A stretch of DNA of 64,000 nt from positions 1,178,001 through 1,242,000 of the forward strand of contig NZ_FTPP01000002.1 of assembly GCF_900156345.1 (NCBI RefSeq), given 5' to 3'. This DNA is from Pontibacter indicus. GTDB lineage: Bacteria > Bacteroidota > Bacteroidia > Cytophagales > Hymenobacteraceae. A program made the position numbers and the translations under genes. Below are positions 18,040-25,800 of this stretch, piece by piece (the stretch's first letter is position 1; every line of letters starts with the position of its first letter). The notes beneath the pieces were generated by a model. The model ran no database searches. It was not told the origin of the DNA and saw nothing but the letters and a program-made list of their open reading frames with translations.

Positions 18040-19170
18040 CTACAATCGTGTCATCAGTTTTTTCACCATCACGTCTTTCCAATCGCGGAAAGTGCCGGCG
18101 ATGATGTGCTGGCGGGCCTGCTTCACCAGCCACAGGTAGAACGTCAGGTTGTGCACGCTGGCGATCTGGCCGGCCAGGTATTCACCGCTGTGTATCAGGT
18201 GGCGAAGGTAGGCCTTGCTGTAGAACGTGCTCACATAGCCGCCTAGTTCCGCATCGATCGGGCTGTGGTCGGTGGCCCACTTCTGGTTGCGGATGTTGAC
18301 GATGCCCTGCGTGGTGAAGAGCATACCGTTGCGGGCGTTTCGGGTCGGCAGTACGCAGTCGAACATATCCACGCCCAGCGCGATGTTCTCCAGAATGTTG
18401 GCCGGCGTGCCCACGCCCATCAGGTAGCGCGGCTTGTCGGCCGGCAGGATGTCGCACACCACTTCGGTCATCTCATACATCATCTCGGCCGGCTCGCCCA
18501 CCGACAGGCCGCCGATGGCGTTGCCCTCGCGGCCAAAGCTGGCGATGGTCTCCGCTGACTGCACGCGCAGGTCTTTGTAAGTACTGCCCTGCACGATCGG
18601 GAAGAGTGTCTGGTCGTAGCCGTATTTGGGCTCGGTGCTGTCAAAACGATCAACGCAGCGCTGCAGCCAGCGGTGCGTGCGCTCCATCGATTGCTTGGCA
18701 TAGGTATAGTCGCAAGGGTAGGGGGTGCACTCGTCGAAGGCCATGATGATGTCGGCGCCGATCGTGCGCTGCGTGTCCATCACGTTCTCCGGTGTGAAGT
18801 TGAGTGTCGAGCCGTCGATGTGCGATTTGAACTTCACACCTTCTTCTTTGATCTTGCGCGTACCGGCCAGTGAGAAGACCTGGTAGCCGCCGCTGTCGGT
18901 CAGAATCGGGCGGTCCCAGCCGTTGAACTTGTGCAGACCGCCGGCCTGCTCCAGTATGTTGAGGCCCGGGCGCAGGTATAGGTGGTAGGTGTTGCCCAGG
19001 ATGATCTCGGCCTTGATGTCGTCTTTGAGCTCACGCTGGTGAACCGCTTTCACGGTGCCTGCCGTACCTACGGGCATGAAGATCGGGGTTTCGATGGCGC
19101 CATGCGCTGTCTGCACCACTCCGGCACGGGCTTTTGACTGAATATCTTTTGCTACTAAGGAAAACTGCAT
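18040..19170 (-). CDS. tgt: tRNA-guanine(34) transglycosylase
   Basis: This enzyme exchanges guanine 34 of tRNAs for Tyr, His, Asn and Asp with preQ1 in queuosine synthesis. The 376-residue TIM-barrel enzyme carries the general base motif TDSGGYQVFSLAG (Asp near 92), DECTPYP, GGLSVGE for preQ1 binding, and the nucleophile Asp in FDCVLPTRNARNG near 268. In E. coli Tgt the zinc site is C-D-C-Y-T-C plus a His. Here the matching stretch reads L-G-G-Y-V-S before TFYSKAYLRHL, so all three cysteines are missing while the His region remains. A TATCTTTG -7 box on the minus strand lies at 19270-19277. Confidence 0.95.
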   Translation of the reverse strand: MQFSLVAKDIQSKARAGVVQTAHGAIETPIFMPVGTAGTVKAVHQRELKDDIKAEIILGNTYHLYLRPGLNILEQAGGLHKFNGWDRPILTDSGGYQVFSLAGTRKIKEEGVKFKSHIDGSTLNFTPENVMDTQRTIGADIIMAFDECTPYPCDYTYAKQSMERTHRWLQRCVDRFDSTEPKYGYDQTLFPIVQGSTYKDLRVQSAETIASFGREGNAIGGLSVGEPAEMMYEMTEVVCDILPADKPRYLMGVGTPANILENIALGVDMFDCVLPTRNARNGMLFTTQGIVNIRNQKWATDHSPIDAELGGYVSTFYSKAYLRHLIHSGEYLAGQIASVHNLTFYLWLVKQARQHIIAGTFRDWKDVMVKKLMTRL

Positions 19171-19550
19171 AGTCTGTGAGTGTCAGCGCACTAGGCTACA
19201 AGAAGCACGCCAAAGGTTCAGCGGCCCGGAGGCTGCCGGTTTTTGCTAAATGGTTATCGAAATAATCTGCAAAGATACACAGCGCGGGCCCACAAAACAT
19301 AAACAATTATTAAATGATGAAGATGTTCGTTAATGGCTTAATTATGCCTATTTTTGGTTGTTACTTGTGCTTTGCAGAATTAAAAATTCCGAATCAGTAG
19401 CGATCGGAGAATCTGGTGCGTTCCATTCGCCAGGCAGATGAACTGTGTTGACCAGATGATTTGGGGAAGGACGTGCTTACTGTGGCAGCGTGTTTTTTTA
19501 AATCAAGCGGGCAACAATTTAACAATCCAACAATCAACAATTAAAGTAAT
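19171..19550. other. 380-base intergenic region with tgt promoter and word-repeat arm
   Basis: The minus-strand box TATCTTTG (19270-19277) fits the -7 consensus for tgt transcription. CAAAA at 19293-19297 could be part of a -33 element with short spacing. At 19505-19548 a single arm of CAACAATTTAACAATC words runs up to the glycosyltransferase start. No ORF with coding character was seen in the rest. Confidence 0.5.
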
Positions 19551-20654
19551 TTGATTCCACTTATACTCCTGGCAGTGCTGGCTATCTGCGTGCTGGTGCA
19601 GCTTTACTATGCTTTGCTTTACTTCCTGCCCCTGAGCAGGTACAAGGACCCGGAGACAGACACCCTGCGGCCGGTGTCGGTGATCGTGGCGGCGCACAAC
19701 GAGCAGGACAATCTGTTCGAATTGCTGCCGATGTTGCTCGATCAGCAGTGCCCCGAGTTTGAGGTCATCCTGGTGAACGACCGCTCTACCGACGACACCG
19801 AGTTTTACGTGTACGAGCTCGAGCGCCAGTTCCCGAACTTCCGGGTAGTCACGATCAAAAAGACGCCGGAGTACCTCAATCCGAAGAAATACGCGCTGGC
19901 CCTGGGCATACGCGCCGCCAAATACGAACACATGCTGTTCACCGACGCCGACTGCCGCCCTTGCAGTGAGCGCTGGATTGAAAAAATGCAGAGTGGCTAT
20001 CATGCTGGTGCTGAACTGGTTATCGGTTACTCGCCTTACCAGAAGCTAAGAGGATTCTTAAATCATCTGATCAGGTATGAAACCTTACTGACTGCAATTC
20101 AGTATCTGTCTCATGCAAACAAAGGACGCGCTTACATGGGCGTCGGCCGAAACTTATCGTATACTAAGTCATGTTTCTTTAGGAACAAGGGGTTTGCATC
20201 TCATATCAAGACCACTGGCGGCGACGATGACCTGTTTGTCAGAGATGCCGTCAACAATAGTAAAACAAGCATTGTAATCAGCAAGGACGGGCAAACGGTC
20301 AGCATTCCCAAAAAGACGTTTCGGGAGTGGCTGACGCAAAAGAGAAGGCACATGGCCGCCGGCAGGCAGTACAATGCGGCAGACAAAGGGAGAATAGGGG
20401 CTTTTATTTCATCCAATATTCTTTTTTATACACTGGTAATTATTCTTCTTGTTCTAAATAGCCATTTGACTATATTGGCCGCTCTTGTCGGAGTTCGCTA
20501 CCTGGTAGTGTTTCCGACCTATGTAAGTGTGGCGCGCAGATTAGAAGAGGGCGTTTCTTTACCGTTGTTGCCGCTGCTCGATATTGCCTATTTTTTTAGT
20601 TACCTACTCCTTGGGGTATCCGTACTATTGAACAAAAGAATCAGATGGAAGTAA
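19551..20654 (+). CDS. membrane-anchored family 2 glycosyltransferase
   Basis: The 367-residue GT-A enzyme has an N-terminal helix (about 2-24), a glycosyltransferase core and a C-terminal membrane part (about 285-360, two to three helices). PVSVIVAAHNEQ (near 43) is the nucleotide-sugar strand, TDADC (near 130) is the DxD metal site, GGDDDLF is the acceptor/ED motif and QKRRH the late basic motif. Processive GT2 enzymes of this form make polysaccharide. The start is TTG; no ATG precedes the core. It overlaps the sigma-factor gene by 10 bases. The first 430 bases use GC-rich codons and the rest is clearly richer in A and T, so the gene may be a recombinant. Confidence 0.85.
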   Translation: MIPLILLAVLAICVLVQLYYALLYFLPLSRYKDPETDTLRPVSVIVAAHNEQDNLFELLPMLLDQQCPEFEVILVNDRSTDDTEFYVYELERQFPNFRVVTIKKTPEYLNPKKYALALGIRAAKYEHMLFTDADCRPCSERWIEKMQSGYHAGAELVIGYSPYQKLRGFLNHLIRYETLLTAIQYLSHANKGRAYMGVGRNLSYTKSCFFRNKGFASHIKTTGGDDDLFVRDAVNNSKTSIVISKDGQTVSIPKKTFREWLTQKRRHMAAGRQYNAADKGRIGAFISSNILFYTLVIILLVLNSHLTILAALVGVRYLVVFPTYVSVARRLEEGVSLPLLPLLDIAYFFSYLLLGVSVLLNKRIRWK

Positions 20655-21253
20655 ACAAACAATTCTCCGCAAAAGCGAAGCACGATTTCAAGCTGATACA
20701 GGCGGCTGTTGAGGAAAACGACGAGAAAGCTTATGCTGAGTTGATGAGCATATACAAGAAGCCGGTATACCACGTGGTGCTCAAAATGGTGCGCAACGCC
20801 GACGATGCCGAGGACTTGACCATAGAGGCTTTTGCCAAGGCTTTTCGCAACCTGCATAAATTTAACCCGGAATACGCTTTCAGTACCTGGCTGTTCCGCA
20901 TCGCCACTAACAACTGCATCGACTTTATCCGCAAGAACCGCATCAAGACGATGAGCATCGACTCGGCCATTAAGATCGACAACGGCGACGAGATCACGAT
21001 TGACTTCAAAGACAAGAACCTGAACCCGCAGGAAGAGGCGATCAAGAACCAGAAAATCGAGATTATGCAGTACGTGGTAGCCAAGCTACCCGAGAAGTAC
21101 CAGCGCCTCGTAACGCTGCGCTACTTCAACGAACTGTCCTACGAAGAGATCGCCACCGAGCTGAATGCCCCGCTCGGCACCGTAAAAGCCCAGCTGCACC
21201 GCGCCCGCGAGCTGCTGTATGACATGGTGAAGAACAAGAAGCACTTGATTTAA
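20645..21253 (+). CDS. ECF-type RNA polymerase sigma factor
   Basis: The 202-residue sigma-70 family protein of the ECF/group IV type directs RNA polymerase to a set of alternative promoters. Region 2 (about 35-105) includes AYAELMSIYKKPVYHV and the DAEDLTIEAFAKAFRNL signature. Region 4 (about 145-195) includes LPEKYQRLVTLRYFNELSYEEIA and GTVKAQLHRARELL, the helix-turn-helix for the -35 box. A charged linker joins them. No anti-sigma factor gene is adjacent. It overlaps the glycosyltransferase gene upstream by 10 bases, so the two are co-transcribed, and a strong terminator follows. The pairing hints that the sigma factor responds to envelope state, which is inference. Confidence 0.92.
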   Translation: MEVNKQFSAKAKHDFKLIQAAVEENDEKAYAELMSIYKKPVYHVVLKMVRNADDAEDLTIEAFAKAFRNLHKFNPEYAFSTWLFRIATNNCIDFIRKNRIKTMSIDSAIKIDNGDEITIDFKDKNLNPQEEAIKNQKIEIMQYVVAKLPEKYQRLVTLRYFNELSYEEIATELNAPLGTVKAQLHRARELLYDMVKNKKHLI

Positions 21254-21343
21254 TTGTTAAATTGTTGATGGTTAAATTGTTGTTCCTGCTGGTGTATTCA
21301 TTCTGCGAACCAACCATTTAACAATTCAACCATTTAATCTTCA
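21252..21343. repeat. intergenic word-palindrome (TTGTTAAATTG type)
   Basis: The left arm TTAATTGTTAAATTGTTGAT (then GGTTAAATTGTTG) begins in the sigma-factor stop codon. The right arm (21310-21341) reads CAACCATTTAACAATTCAAC followed by CATTTAA, its complement. It uses the same words as the locus at 164-268. Confidence 0.7.
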
Positions 21344-21365
21344 AAAAGATATTGATTACGTTTTT

Positions 21366-21405
21366 AGAGCCCCTGTTGCCTTGTGCGGCGGGGGCTCTAT
21401 TTTTG
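21366..21405 (+). terminator. terminator of the glycosyltransferase/sigma-factor operon
   Basis: The stem AGAGCCCC (21366-21373) / GGGGCTCT (21391-21398), with extra pairs inside, is followed by ATTTTTG. The last T-run may also serve as part of the next promoter. Confidence 0.8.
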
Positions 21406-21436
21406 GGCTGATTTCCAGACTTATTTCCTATTTTTG
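21402..21436 (+). promoter_or_regulatory. promoter of the small membrane protein gene
   Basis: TTTG (21402-21405), a spacer of 23 and TATTTTTG (21429-21436) match the Bacteroidota -33/-7 pattern. The GTG start at 21439 would make the transcript nearly leaderless, so either the start or the promoter may be misplaced. Confidence 0.45.
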
Positions 21437-21438
21437 CA

Positions 21439-21714
21439 GTGCCTGGAACCTACAGCAACATATTACAAAACAACAGCTATACCTTGCCACAACAGCAGAC
21501 AAAGCAAAACCTGAGCGAAGCCCTACTGGTATGGTTAGGTCGCCTGCACCTATACTTAAAGTATGGCGCGAAGGGAGAGCAGGAGCTGCAGCGCAGGTAT
21601 GAGGGTCAGCACCGCAACGCCGGTCTGGTGCTCCTGTTCGACCTCTTTATGGCGCTGGCCTTAGTGGTAGTGGTAGCTGTTTTAGCAGGCGCGCTATACC
21701 TTGTTTTGAGTTAG
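21439..21714 (+). CDS. small membrane protein of unknown function
   Basis: The 91-residue frame begins with GTG; no in-frame ATG is present. The first 60 residues are polar (QQQTKQNLSEALLVWLGRLH, then KYGAKGEQELQRR) and the last 30 form one strong transmembrane helix (LFDLFMALALVVVVAVLAGA), so the protein probably has a cytosolic head and a C-terminal anchor. No family is recognised. It lies between the sigma-factor operon and rsmG. The start is not secure, and a shorter TTG start inside the frame is possible. Confidence 0.6.
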   Translation: MPGTYSNILQNNSYTLPQQQTKQNLSEALLVWLGRLHLYLKYGAKGEQELQRRYEGQHRNAGLVLLFDLFMALALVVVVAVLAGALYLVLS

Positions 21715-21838
21715 AAAATTTAAAAGTTAGAAAAGTAGAAAGAGATTAGATTTATTCAGCTTCTTCAACTTTCTAACTCCCAAACGCTCTAACTCCTAAA
21801 CTTTCTAACTTCCAAACTTTCTAACTTTCTAACTCACA
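21712..21838. repeat. intergenic word-palindrome (AGTTAGAAA type)
   Basis: The left arm has GTTAGAAAATTTAAAAGTTAG and AAAGTAGAAAG words (21712-21745). The right arm (21767-21835) has six to seven copies of CTTTCTAACTCC-like words, complementary to it. The end touches the rsmG start codon region. Confidence 0.7.
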
Positions 21839-21840
21839 CC

Positions 21841-22473
21841 ATGTCCATCTCTATCCGCATCCTTCTGTCAGGTTACTTTCCGGAGCTTACCGAAGACCAG
21901 CTCGATAAATACGAGCGCATGGCCGAACTGTACCGGGAGTGGAACGAGAAGATCAACGTGATCTCGCGCAAGGACATGGAGCACATTGGCGAGCACCACA
22001 TCCTGCACTCGCTCGGTATAGCCAAGGTCATTCAGTTCCCGGCGCAGGCCCATGTGTTGGACGTAGGTACAGGCGGAGGTTTGCCAGGCTTGCCGCTGGC
22101 TGTGATGTTTCCGGAAGTGAAGTTTCACCTGGTGGACTCGATCGGAAAGAAGATACACGTGGTGCAGGAAATTGCCCGCGAGTTGCACTTGCACAATGTA
22201 ACCGCGACCCATACCCGAGCCGAACAAGTGCGCGAAAAGTTCGACTTCGTGGTGAGCCGCGCCGTGACCCGACTGGCCAACTTCTACCCCTGGGTGATGA
22301 ACAGCTTCAAGCGGGAAGTTATACCTGACAAAGGCATCTACTACCTCAAAGGCGGCGACCTAGAAGAAGAAATAGCGGAGTCCGGTCTGATCACGCAGGT
22401 ATACGACCTGAAGGACTACTTCACGGAAGAGTTTTTTGAGACAAAGAAAGTGGTGGTGGTGCCGATGCCGTAG
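21841..22473 (+). CDS. rsmG: 16S rRNA (guanine(527)-N7)-methyltransferase
   Basis: This enzyme methylates G527 of 16S rRNA using S-adenosylmethionine; loss gives low-level streptomycin resistance in other bacteria. At 210 residues it matches the GidB family. The N-terminal helices contain LYREWNEKINVISRKD, and the SAM-binding motif DVGTGGGLPGLPLA lies near 74-87. LVDSIGKKIHVV is motif II, and FDFVVSRAVTRL is the conserved substrate-side motif. It starts directly after a word-palindrome repeat and is followed 7 bases later by a DUF4269 gene, likely on the same mRNA. Confidence 0.95.
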   Translation: MSISIRILLSGYFPELTEDQLDKYERMAELYREWNEKINVISRKDMEHIGEHHILHSLGIAKVIQFPAQAHVLDVGTGGGLPGLPLAVMFPEVKFHLVDSIGKKIHVVQEIARELHLHNVTATHTRAEQVREKFDFVVSRAVTRLANFYPWVMNSFKREVIPDKGIYYLKGGDLEEEIAESGLITQVYDLKDYFTEEFFETKKVVVVPMP

Positions 22474-22480
22474 ATAGAAA

Positions 22481-23023
22481 ATGATAGAGGATTTTAGTAA
22501 CCTGGATTACCTGCAAAATGGTAACACACGGCAGCAGGCAGCTTATAGGGTGTTGACACAGCACAAGCTATTCGAAAAGCTGGCGCCCTATCAGCCGCTA
22601 CTGGCCGGTACCATCCCGCTTGCTATAGACACAGCACAGAGCGATCTCGACATAGTTTGCTGCTGGATAGACAAGGGCATTTTCCTAAAGTCCGTCTCAG
22701 AGCATTTTTCTGCCTATCCCTTTTTTACGCTTCGCGAGAAAACCATAGGAGGCATTCCATCTATGATCGCTGGTTTTGAAGTAGATGGTTTTGTTGTAGA
22801 AATCTTCGGTCAGCCAGTGCCCTCCCACCGACAGGCTGCTTACAGGCACATGCTGATAGAGCACAAACTCCTGCTGCAGCATGGAGAAGCATTCAAACAA
22901 CAGGTAATCCAGCTGAAACTACAAGGATACAAGACAGAACCTGCCTTCGCACAGTTGTTGAGCTTGGAAGGAGACCCATACGAGGCGCTGTTGCTGCTGG
23001 AGCAAGAGCCGCCTGGCTTCTAA
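22481..23023 (+). CDS. DUF4269 family protein (nucleotidyltransferase-like)
   Basis: The 180-residue soluble protein reads like the DUF4269 family. The stretch AGTIPLAIDTAQSDLDIVCC (near 42-60) has the G-T/S ... D-x-D pattern of nucleotidyltransferase-fold proteins, with two acidic residues for metal. VEIFGQPVPSHRQAAYRHM is the conserved centre. A biochemical role has not been shown for the family as far as I know. It follows rsmG by 7 bases and is convergent with the YheT-like hydrolase gene (12-base gap), with no clear terminator between. Confidence 0.75.
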   Translation: MIEDFSNLDYLQNGNTRQQAAYRVLTQHKLFEKLAPYQPLLAGTIPLAIDTAQSDLDIVCCWIDKGIFLKSVSEHFSAYPFFTLREKTIGGIPSMIAGFEVDGFVVEIFGQPVPSHRQAAYRHMLIEHKLLLQHGEAFKQQVIQLKLQGYKTEPAFAQLLSLEGDPYEALLLLEQEPPGF

Positions 23024-23035
23024 AAGCTAAACAGA

Positions 23036-23989
23036 TTACTCTCCCTCTAACAAGAACTGCACGGCCCTGGCCTCGGAGTAGTAAACGTTGTTCCGGAAGT
23101 CCTCGGCAAAGCCCACGTGGCCGCCTCCTTCAGGTGTTTCCAGGTATAGGTAGGGGTTCTTGTCCGCCGCTTCGAATGGGAAGCAGGAGCTAGTCAGGAA
23201 GGGATCGTTTTGGGCGTTCACTAAAAGCGTGGGTACTTGTATATGCTCCAGAAACTGCTTGCTGCTCGACCGACGGTAGTAATCTTCCGCGTTTTCGAAG
23301 CCGTGGAGCGGGGCTGTATACTTGTCGTCGAACTCCGGAAAGGACCAGAACAGACTGTAGTTGCTGAGATCCAGGGCCTCTGGGTACATTTCCTTTTTCT
23401 GCTCCAGTTTCTGACCCAAGGATTTCAGGAAGCGTTGGGTATAGATCTTGGAGATGCGTTTGGCAGAGCTCTTCAGGTCGATGGGCACTGAAAAAACGGT
23501 GGCCCGTTTCACTTCGGAGGGTACCTTTTCCGGGTCTTCGCCCAAGTATTTCAGGCTGATGTTGCCGCCTGCACTGAAGCCGATCAGGTATACGGTCTCG
23601 TAGTTTCCGCTGTCCAGGGCATGGCGCACCACGAAGTCGAGGTCGTCGGAGGCGCCCAGGTGATAGGAGCGGAGGAGCTTGTTGGGCTCGCCGCTGCAGC
23701 TGCGGTAATTCCAGGCCAATGCGTCCACGCCGCGTTCGTTCAGCGCCTTCACCATACCCATGATGTAAGGCCGGTGCGAGTCACCCTCCAGCCCATGCGA
23801 GAGGATGGCCAGTGACCGGGAGTCAACGCGTGACCAGTCGGCATCCAGGAAGTCATCGTCGGGGGTGGTGAGCCGCTCGCGCTGGTAGTTCACGCCTTCC
23901 ACCTGCCGAAATAAGCTGGGCACAATCGTCTGGATGTGCCCGTTGAAAAGGTAAAAAGGCGGTTTGTGCTGTGAGGGTAGGATCGGCAT
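23036..23989 (-). CDS. YheT family alpha/beta hydrolase
   Basis: The 317-residue esterase-like enzyme has an alpha/beta-hydrolase fold. NGHIQTIVPSLFRQ near the N-terminus and LSHGLEGDSHRPY are hallmarks of the YheT/EMB8 group. The nucleophile is Ser139 in GFSAGGNISLKYLGE. The acid is probably the Asp of AQNDPF and the base His is in GGGHVGF. The natural substrate is unknown for this group. It has no signal peptide and should be cytosolic. A TAATTTTG box on the minus strand at 24027-24034 is a possible -7 element. An AGGTATAG word lies just before the start. Confidence 0.88.
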   Translation of the reverse strand: MPILPSQHKPPFYLFNGHIQTIVPSLFRQVEGVNYQRERLTTPDDDFLDADWSRVDSRSLAILSHGLEGDSHRPYIMGMVKALNERGVDALAWNYRSCSGEPNKLLRSYHLGASDDLDFVVRHALDSGNYETVYLIGFSAGGNISLKYLGEDPEKVPSEVKRATVFSVPIDLKSSAKRISKIYTQRFLKSLGQKLEQKKEMYPEALDLSNYSLFWSFPEFDDKYTAPLHGFENAEDYYRRSSSKQFLEHIQVPTLLVNAQNDPFLTSSCFPFEAADKNPYLYLETPEGGGHVGFAEDFRNNVYYSEARAVQFLLEGE

Positions 23990-24113
23990 CAGGTATAGGG
24001 GTCTATTATATTTAATACGAAAAATTCAAAATTACGGCCTTTACAGACGCGGCGCTACATCAGTGAGCCGCTTTCGTCGTATTCTTTACATAACACTAAC
24101 AGAATAGAATAAA

Positions 24114-24482
24114 ATGGAGTTTATAAAACAAATAAAAACGTGGATGCTGGCCTGCCTGCTCGCGGGACTTACAATAGCCTGCACTTCTGAAACACGGCAT
24201 AGTGCCAATCGTGAGGTGGAGGAGTTCACGACCTGGGTAGACGAAAACAGCACTCGCGCCGAAACCGCCACCGAAGAAGAATGGAACGAGATGGAAGCCG
24301 AGTACAACCGCAAAGCCACCGAAATAGAAAAGCGTAGCAGCGATTGGGATGATCAGACCAAAGCGGAGTGGGAGAAAGTGCAAGCCCAGTGGCAGGAGAC
24401 CGCTGGTCGGGTTGGTGCCCGGTTCAGGGCAACCGAGGGAGAGCCAGAGTTCGATACAGAACAGGAAAATCTGGAGCAGTAG
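24114..24482 (+). CDS. lipoprotein with EEEW motif, paralogue of the next gene
   Basis: The 122-residue product has an SPII signal (lipobox TIAC, Cys near 23). The mature part is a very acidic, probably all-helical domain with the segment TRAETATEEEWNEMEAEYNR. The next gene carries almost the same segment (SRAETATEEEWREMKAEYNR), so the two arose by tandem duplication. Conserved Trp residues (TTWVDEN, EEEW, DWDDQTKAEWE) and heptad-like spacing suggest a helical bundle or coiled coil at the membrane surface. I do not recognise a named family. It may be stress-related, but nothing in the sequence proves it. Confidence 0.75.
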   Translation: MEFIKQIKTWMLACLLAGLTIACTSETRHSANREVEEFTTWVDENSTRAETATEEEWNEMEAEYNRKATEIEKRSSDWDDQTKAEWEKVQAQWQETAGRVGARFRATEGEPEFDTEQENLEQ

Positions 24483-24601
24483 GAATTAAAGCAACCCCTA
24501 TATATAAAAACTCTATACTTTTATATGCTTTACTTTAAATATTACTATTCCTAAAGTTGATTGAGCGCGTATAAGGCATTATAACCAACGATTATTCTAA
24601 G

Positions 24602-25012
24602 ATGAATATAAAATCAAATCTTAAAGTACTAGGTATGGCGCTAACAGTTAGTGCATTTACCTTTGCCTGTAGCTCCGAAACTCGTAACGAGACTAACAGC
24701 GAGATTGATGAAGCACAGGTAGAAATGAACGAGACAGGCGTAGAAGCCGAGCGTGAATATGATGAATTCTCGGCATGGGTGAACGATCAGTCTTCACGCG
24801 CTGAGACCGCTACCGAAGAAGAGTGGCGCGAAATGAAAGCAGAATATAACCGCCGCGAAGCTGAGCTAGACGCCAAGAGCGACACTTGGGACGATGAAGC
24901 CAAGCGTGAGTGGCAGGAAGTAAAAGACAGCTGGAAACGTACAGAAGACAAAGTACAGAAGCGTATCGGTGACATTGACGTAGACGTTGATGTAGATAGA
25001 AAAAACAACTAA
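24602..25012 (+). CDS. lipoprotein with EEEW motif, second paralogue
   Basis: The 136-residue lipoprotein (signal ending FTFAC, Cys near 23) shares the mature-domain pattern of the gene before it: FSAWVNDQSSRAETATEEEW, then a helix ending DTWDDEAKREWQEVKDSW. It has an extra acidic insert after the lipid anchor and a striking tail of alternating Asp and Val (DVDVDVD) before a basic end. The two genes are 119 bases apart and may be transcribed separately. The terminator at 25036-25077 follows. Function unknown. Confidence 0.78.
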   Translation: MNIKSNLKVLGMALTVSAFTFACSSETRNETNSEIDEAQVEMNETGVEAEREYDEFSAWVNDQSSRAETATEEEWREMKAEYNRREAELDAKSDTWDDEAKREWQEVKDSWKRTEDKVQKRIGDIDVDVDVDRKNN

Positions 25013-25035
25013 AAAGCTTATTTTTAGCTGAAGAC

Positions 25036-25077
25036 AAAGCCTGGGGCTGCGGCAATTGCTGTGGACTCAGGCTTTTT
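25036..25077 (+). terminator. terminator of the lipoprotein pair
   Basis: The stem AAAGCCTG (25036-25043) / CAGGCTTT (25068-25075) is followed by more T. Confidence 0.75.
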
Positions 25078-25277
25078 CAGTTTCTATACCCTGTATGGGT
25101 TACAGGAAGCTTTATTCTGGAGCAGGGGAGAGCGATCAGCAGAAAGAAACGCCAGAGTGCTATGGTTTTGAGGCTAATTAAGTGTAGTTTTGCGTCCGCA
25201 TGGCTCCGATATTCAGGCCGGATTTATCCCGGTACTGCAATAAATACCGGGTCGGGTATTTTTAATAGCAGGGAGGT

Positions 25278-25309
25278 TTTGGAATTTAATTTCAAAGAAT
25301 ATATCTTTG
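25278..25309 (+). promoter_or_regulatory. promoter of rpsT
   Basis: TTTG (25278-25281), spacer of 20, then TATCTTTG (25302-25309) is a close match to the Bacteroidota sigma-A consensus. The rpsT ATG lies 49 bases downstream. The stretch 25078-25277 before it shows no feature I can name. Confidence 0.8.
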
Positions 25310-25357
25310 CAAACTCATTCAGGATACGCAACGAAATTTTAATTAGTATAAAATAAC

Positions 25358-25618
25358 ATGGCTAATCACAAGTCGGCATTAAAGAGAATCAGATCTAACG
25401 ACGCGAAACGTCTTCGTAACAGATATCAGGCGAAAACTACTCGTACTTTCATTAAAAAGCTGAAAGGCACTACTGACCAGGCCGAGGCGCAAGAACTGTA
25501 CAAGACAGTTTCTTCTATGCTTGACCGTCTGGCAAAGAAAAACATCATCCACAAAAACAAAGCTGCTAACAACAAGTCGAAACTGGCTAAGTTCGTTAAC
25601 AGCCTGGCTGCAGCCTAG
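25358..25618 (+). CDS. rpsT: 30S ribosomal protein S20
   Basis: S20 binds the 16S rRNA body early in small-subunit assembly. The 86-residue, strongly basic, all-helical protein begins MANHKSALKRIRSNDAKRLR, the family's N-terminus, and has the typical C-terminal NIIHKNKAANNKSKLAK helix. It is monocistronic, with a good promoter at 25278-25309 and a terminator straight after. The very AT-moderate, highly biased codon use (CGT, AAA, CTG) fits a highly expressed gene. Confidence 0.98.
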   Translation: MANHKSALKRIRSNDAKRLRNRYQAKTTRTFIKKLKGTTDQAEAQELYKTVSSMLDRLAKKNIIHKNKAANNKSKLAKFVNSLAAA

Positions 25619-25640
25619 GTTTTTGCCGGAATACCATTTC

Positions 25641-25670
25641 GAAGCCTTACACATGCGTGTAAGGCTTTTT
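25641..25670 (+). terminator. terminator of rpsT
   Basis: The 11-bp stem AAGCCTTACAC / GTGTAAGGCTT around the loop ATGC is followed by further T. Confidence 0.88.
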
Positions 25671-25800
25671 GTGTTTTCTGTCAGGTAGAGTCCTCTGAAT
25701 CAGAATCCTCAGGATTTAAATAGGGACCCTACCTCCAAGGGGGACTTTTCTACTACAGCCAGTTCTTAGGTATAACTTCTTTGTTTCTGTCATACACCCT

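Noticed and set aside
21767..21835. possible CRISPR array of CTTTCTAACT units
   Set aside because: Units are about 12 bases, degenerate, without spacers of constant length, and the complementary arm lies just upstream; it is a word-palindrome.
25162..25356. 64-codon frame before rpsT
   Set aside because: It covers the rpsT promoter and ends at the rpsT start; no family and no codon bias.
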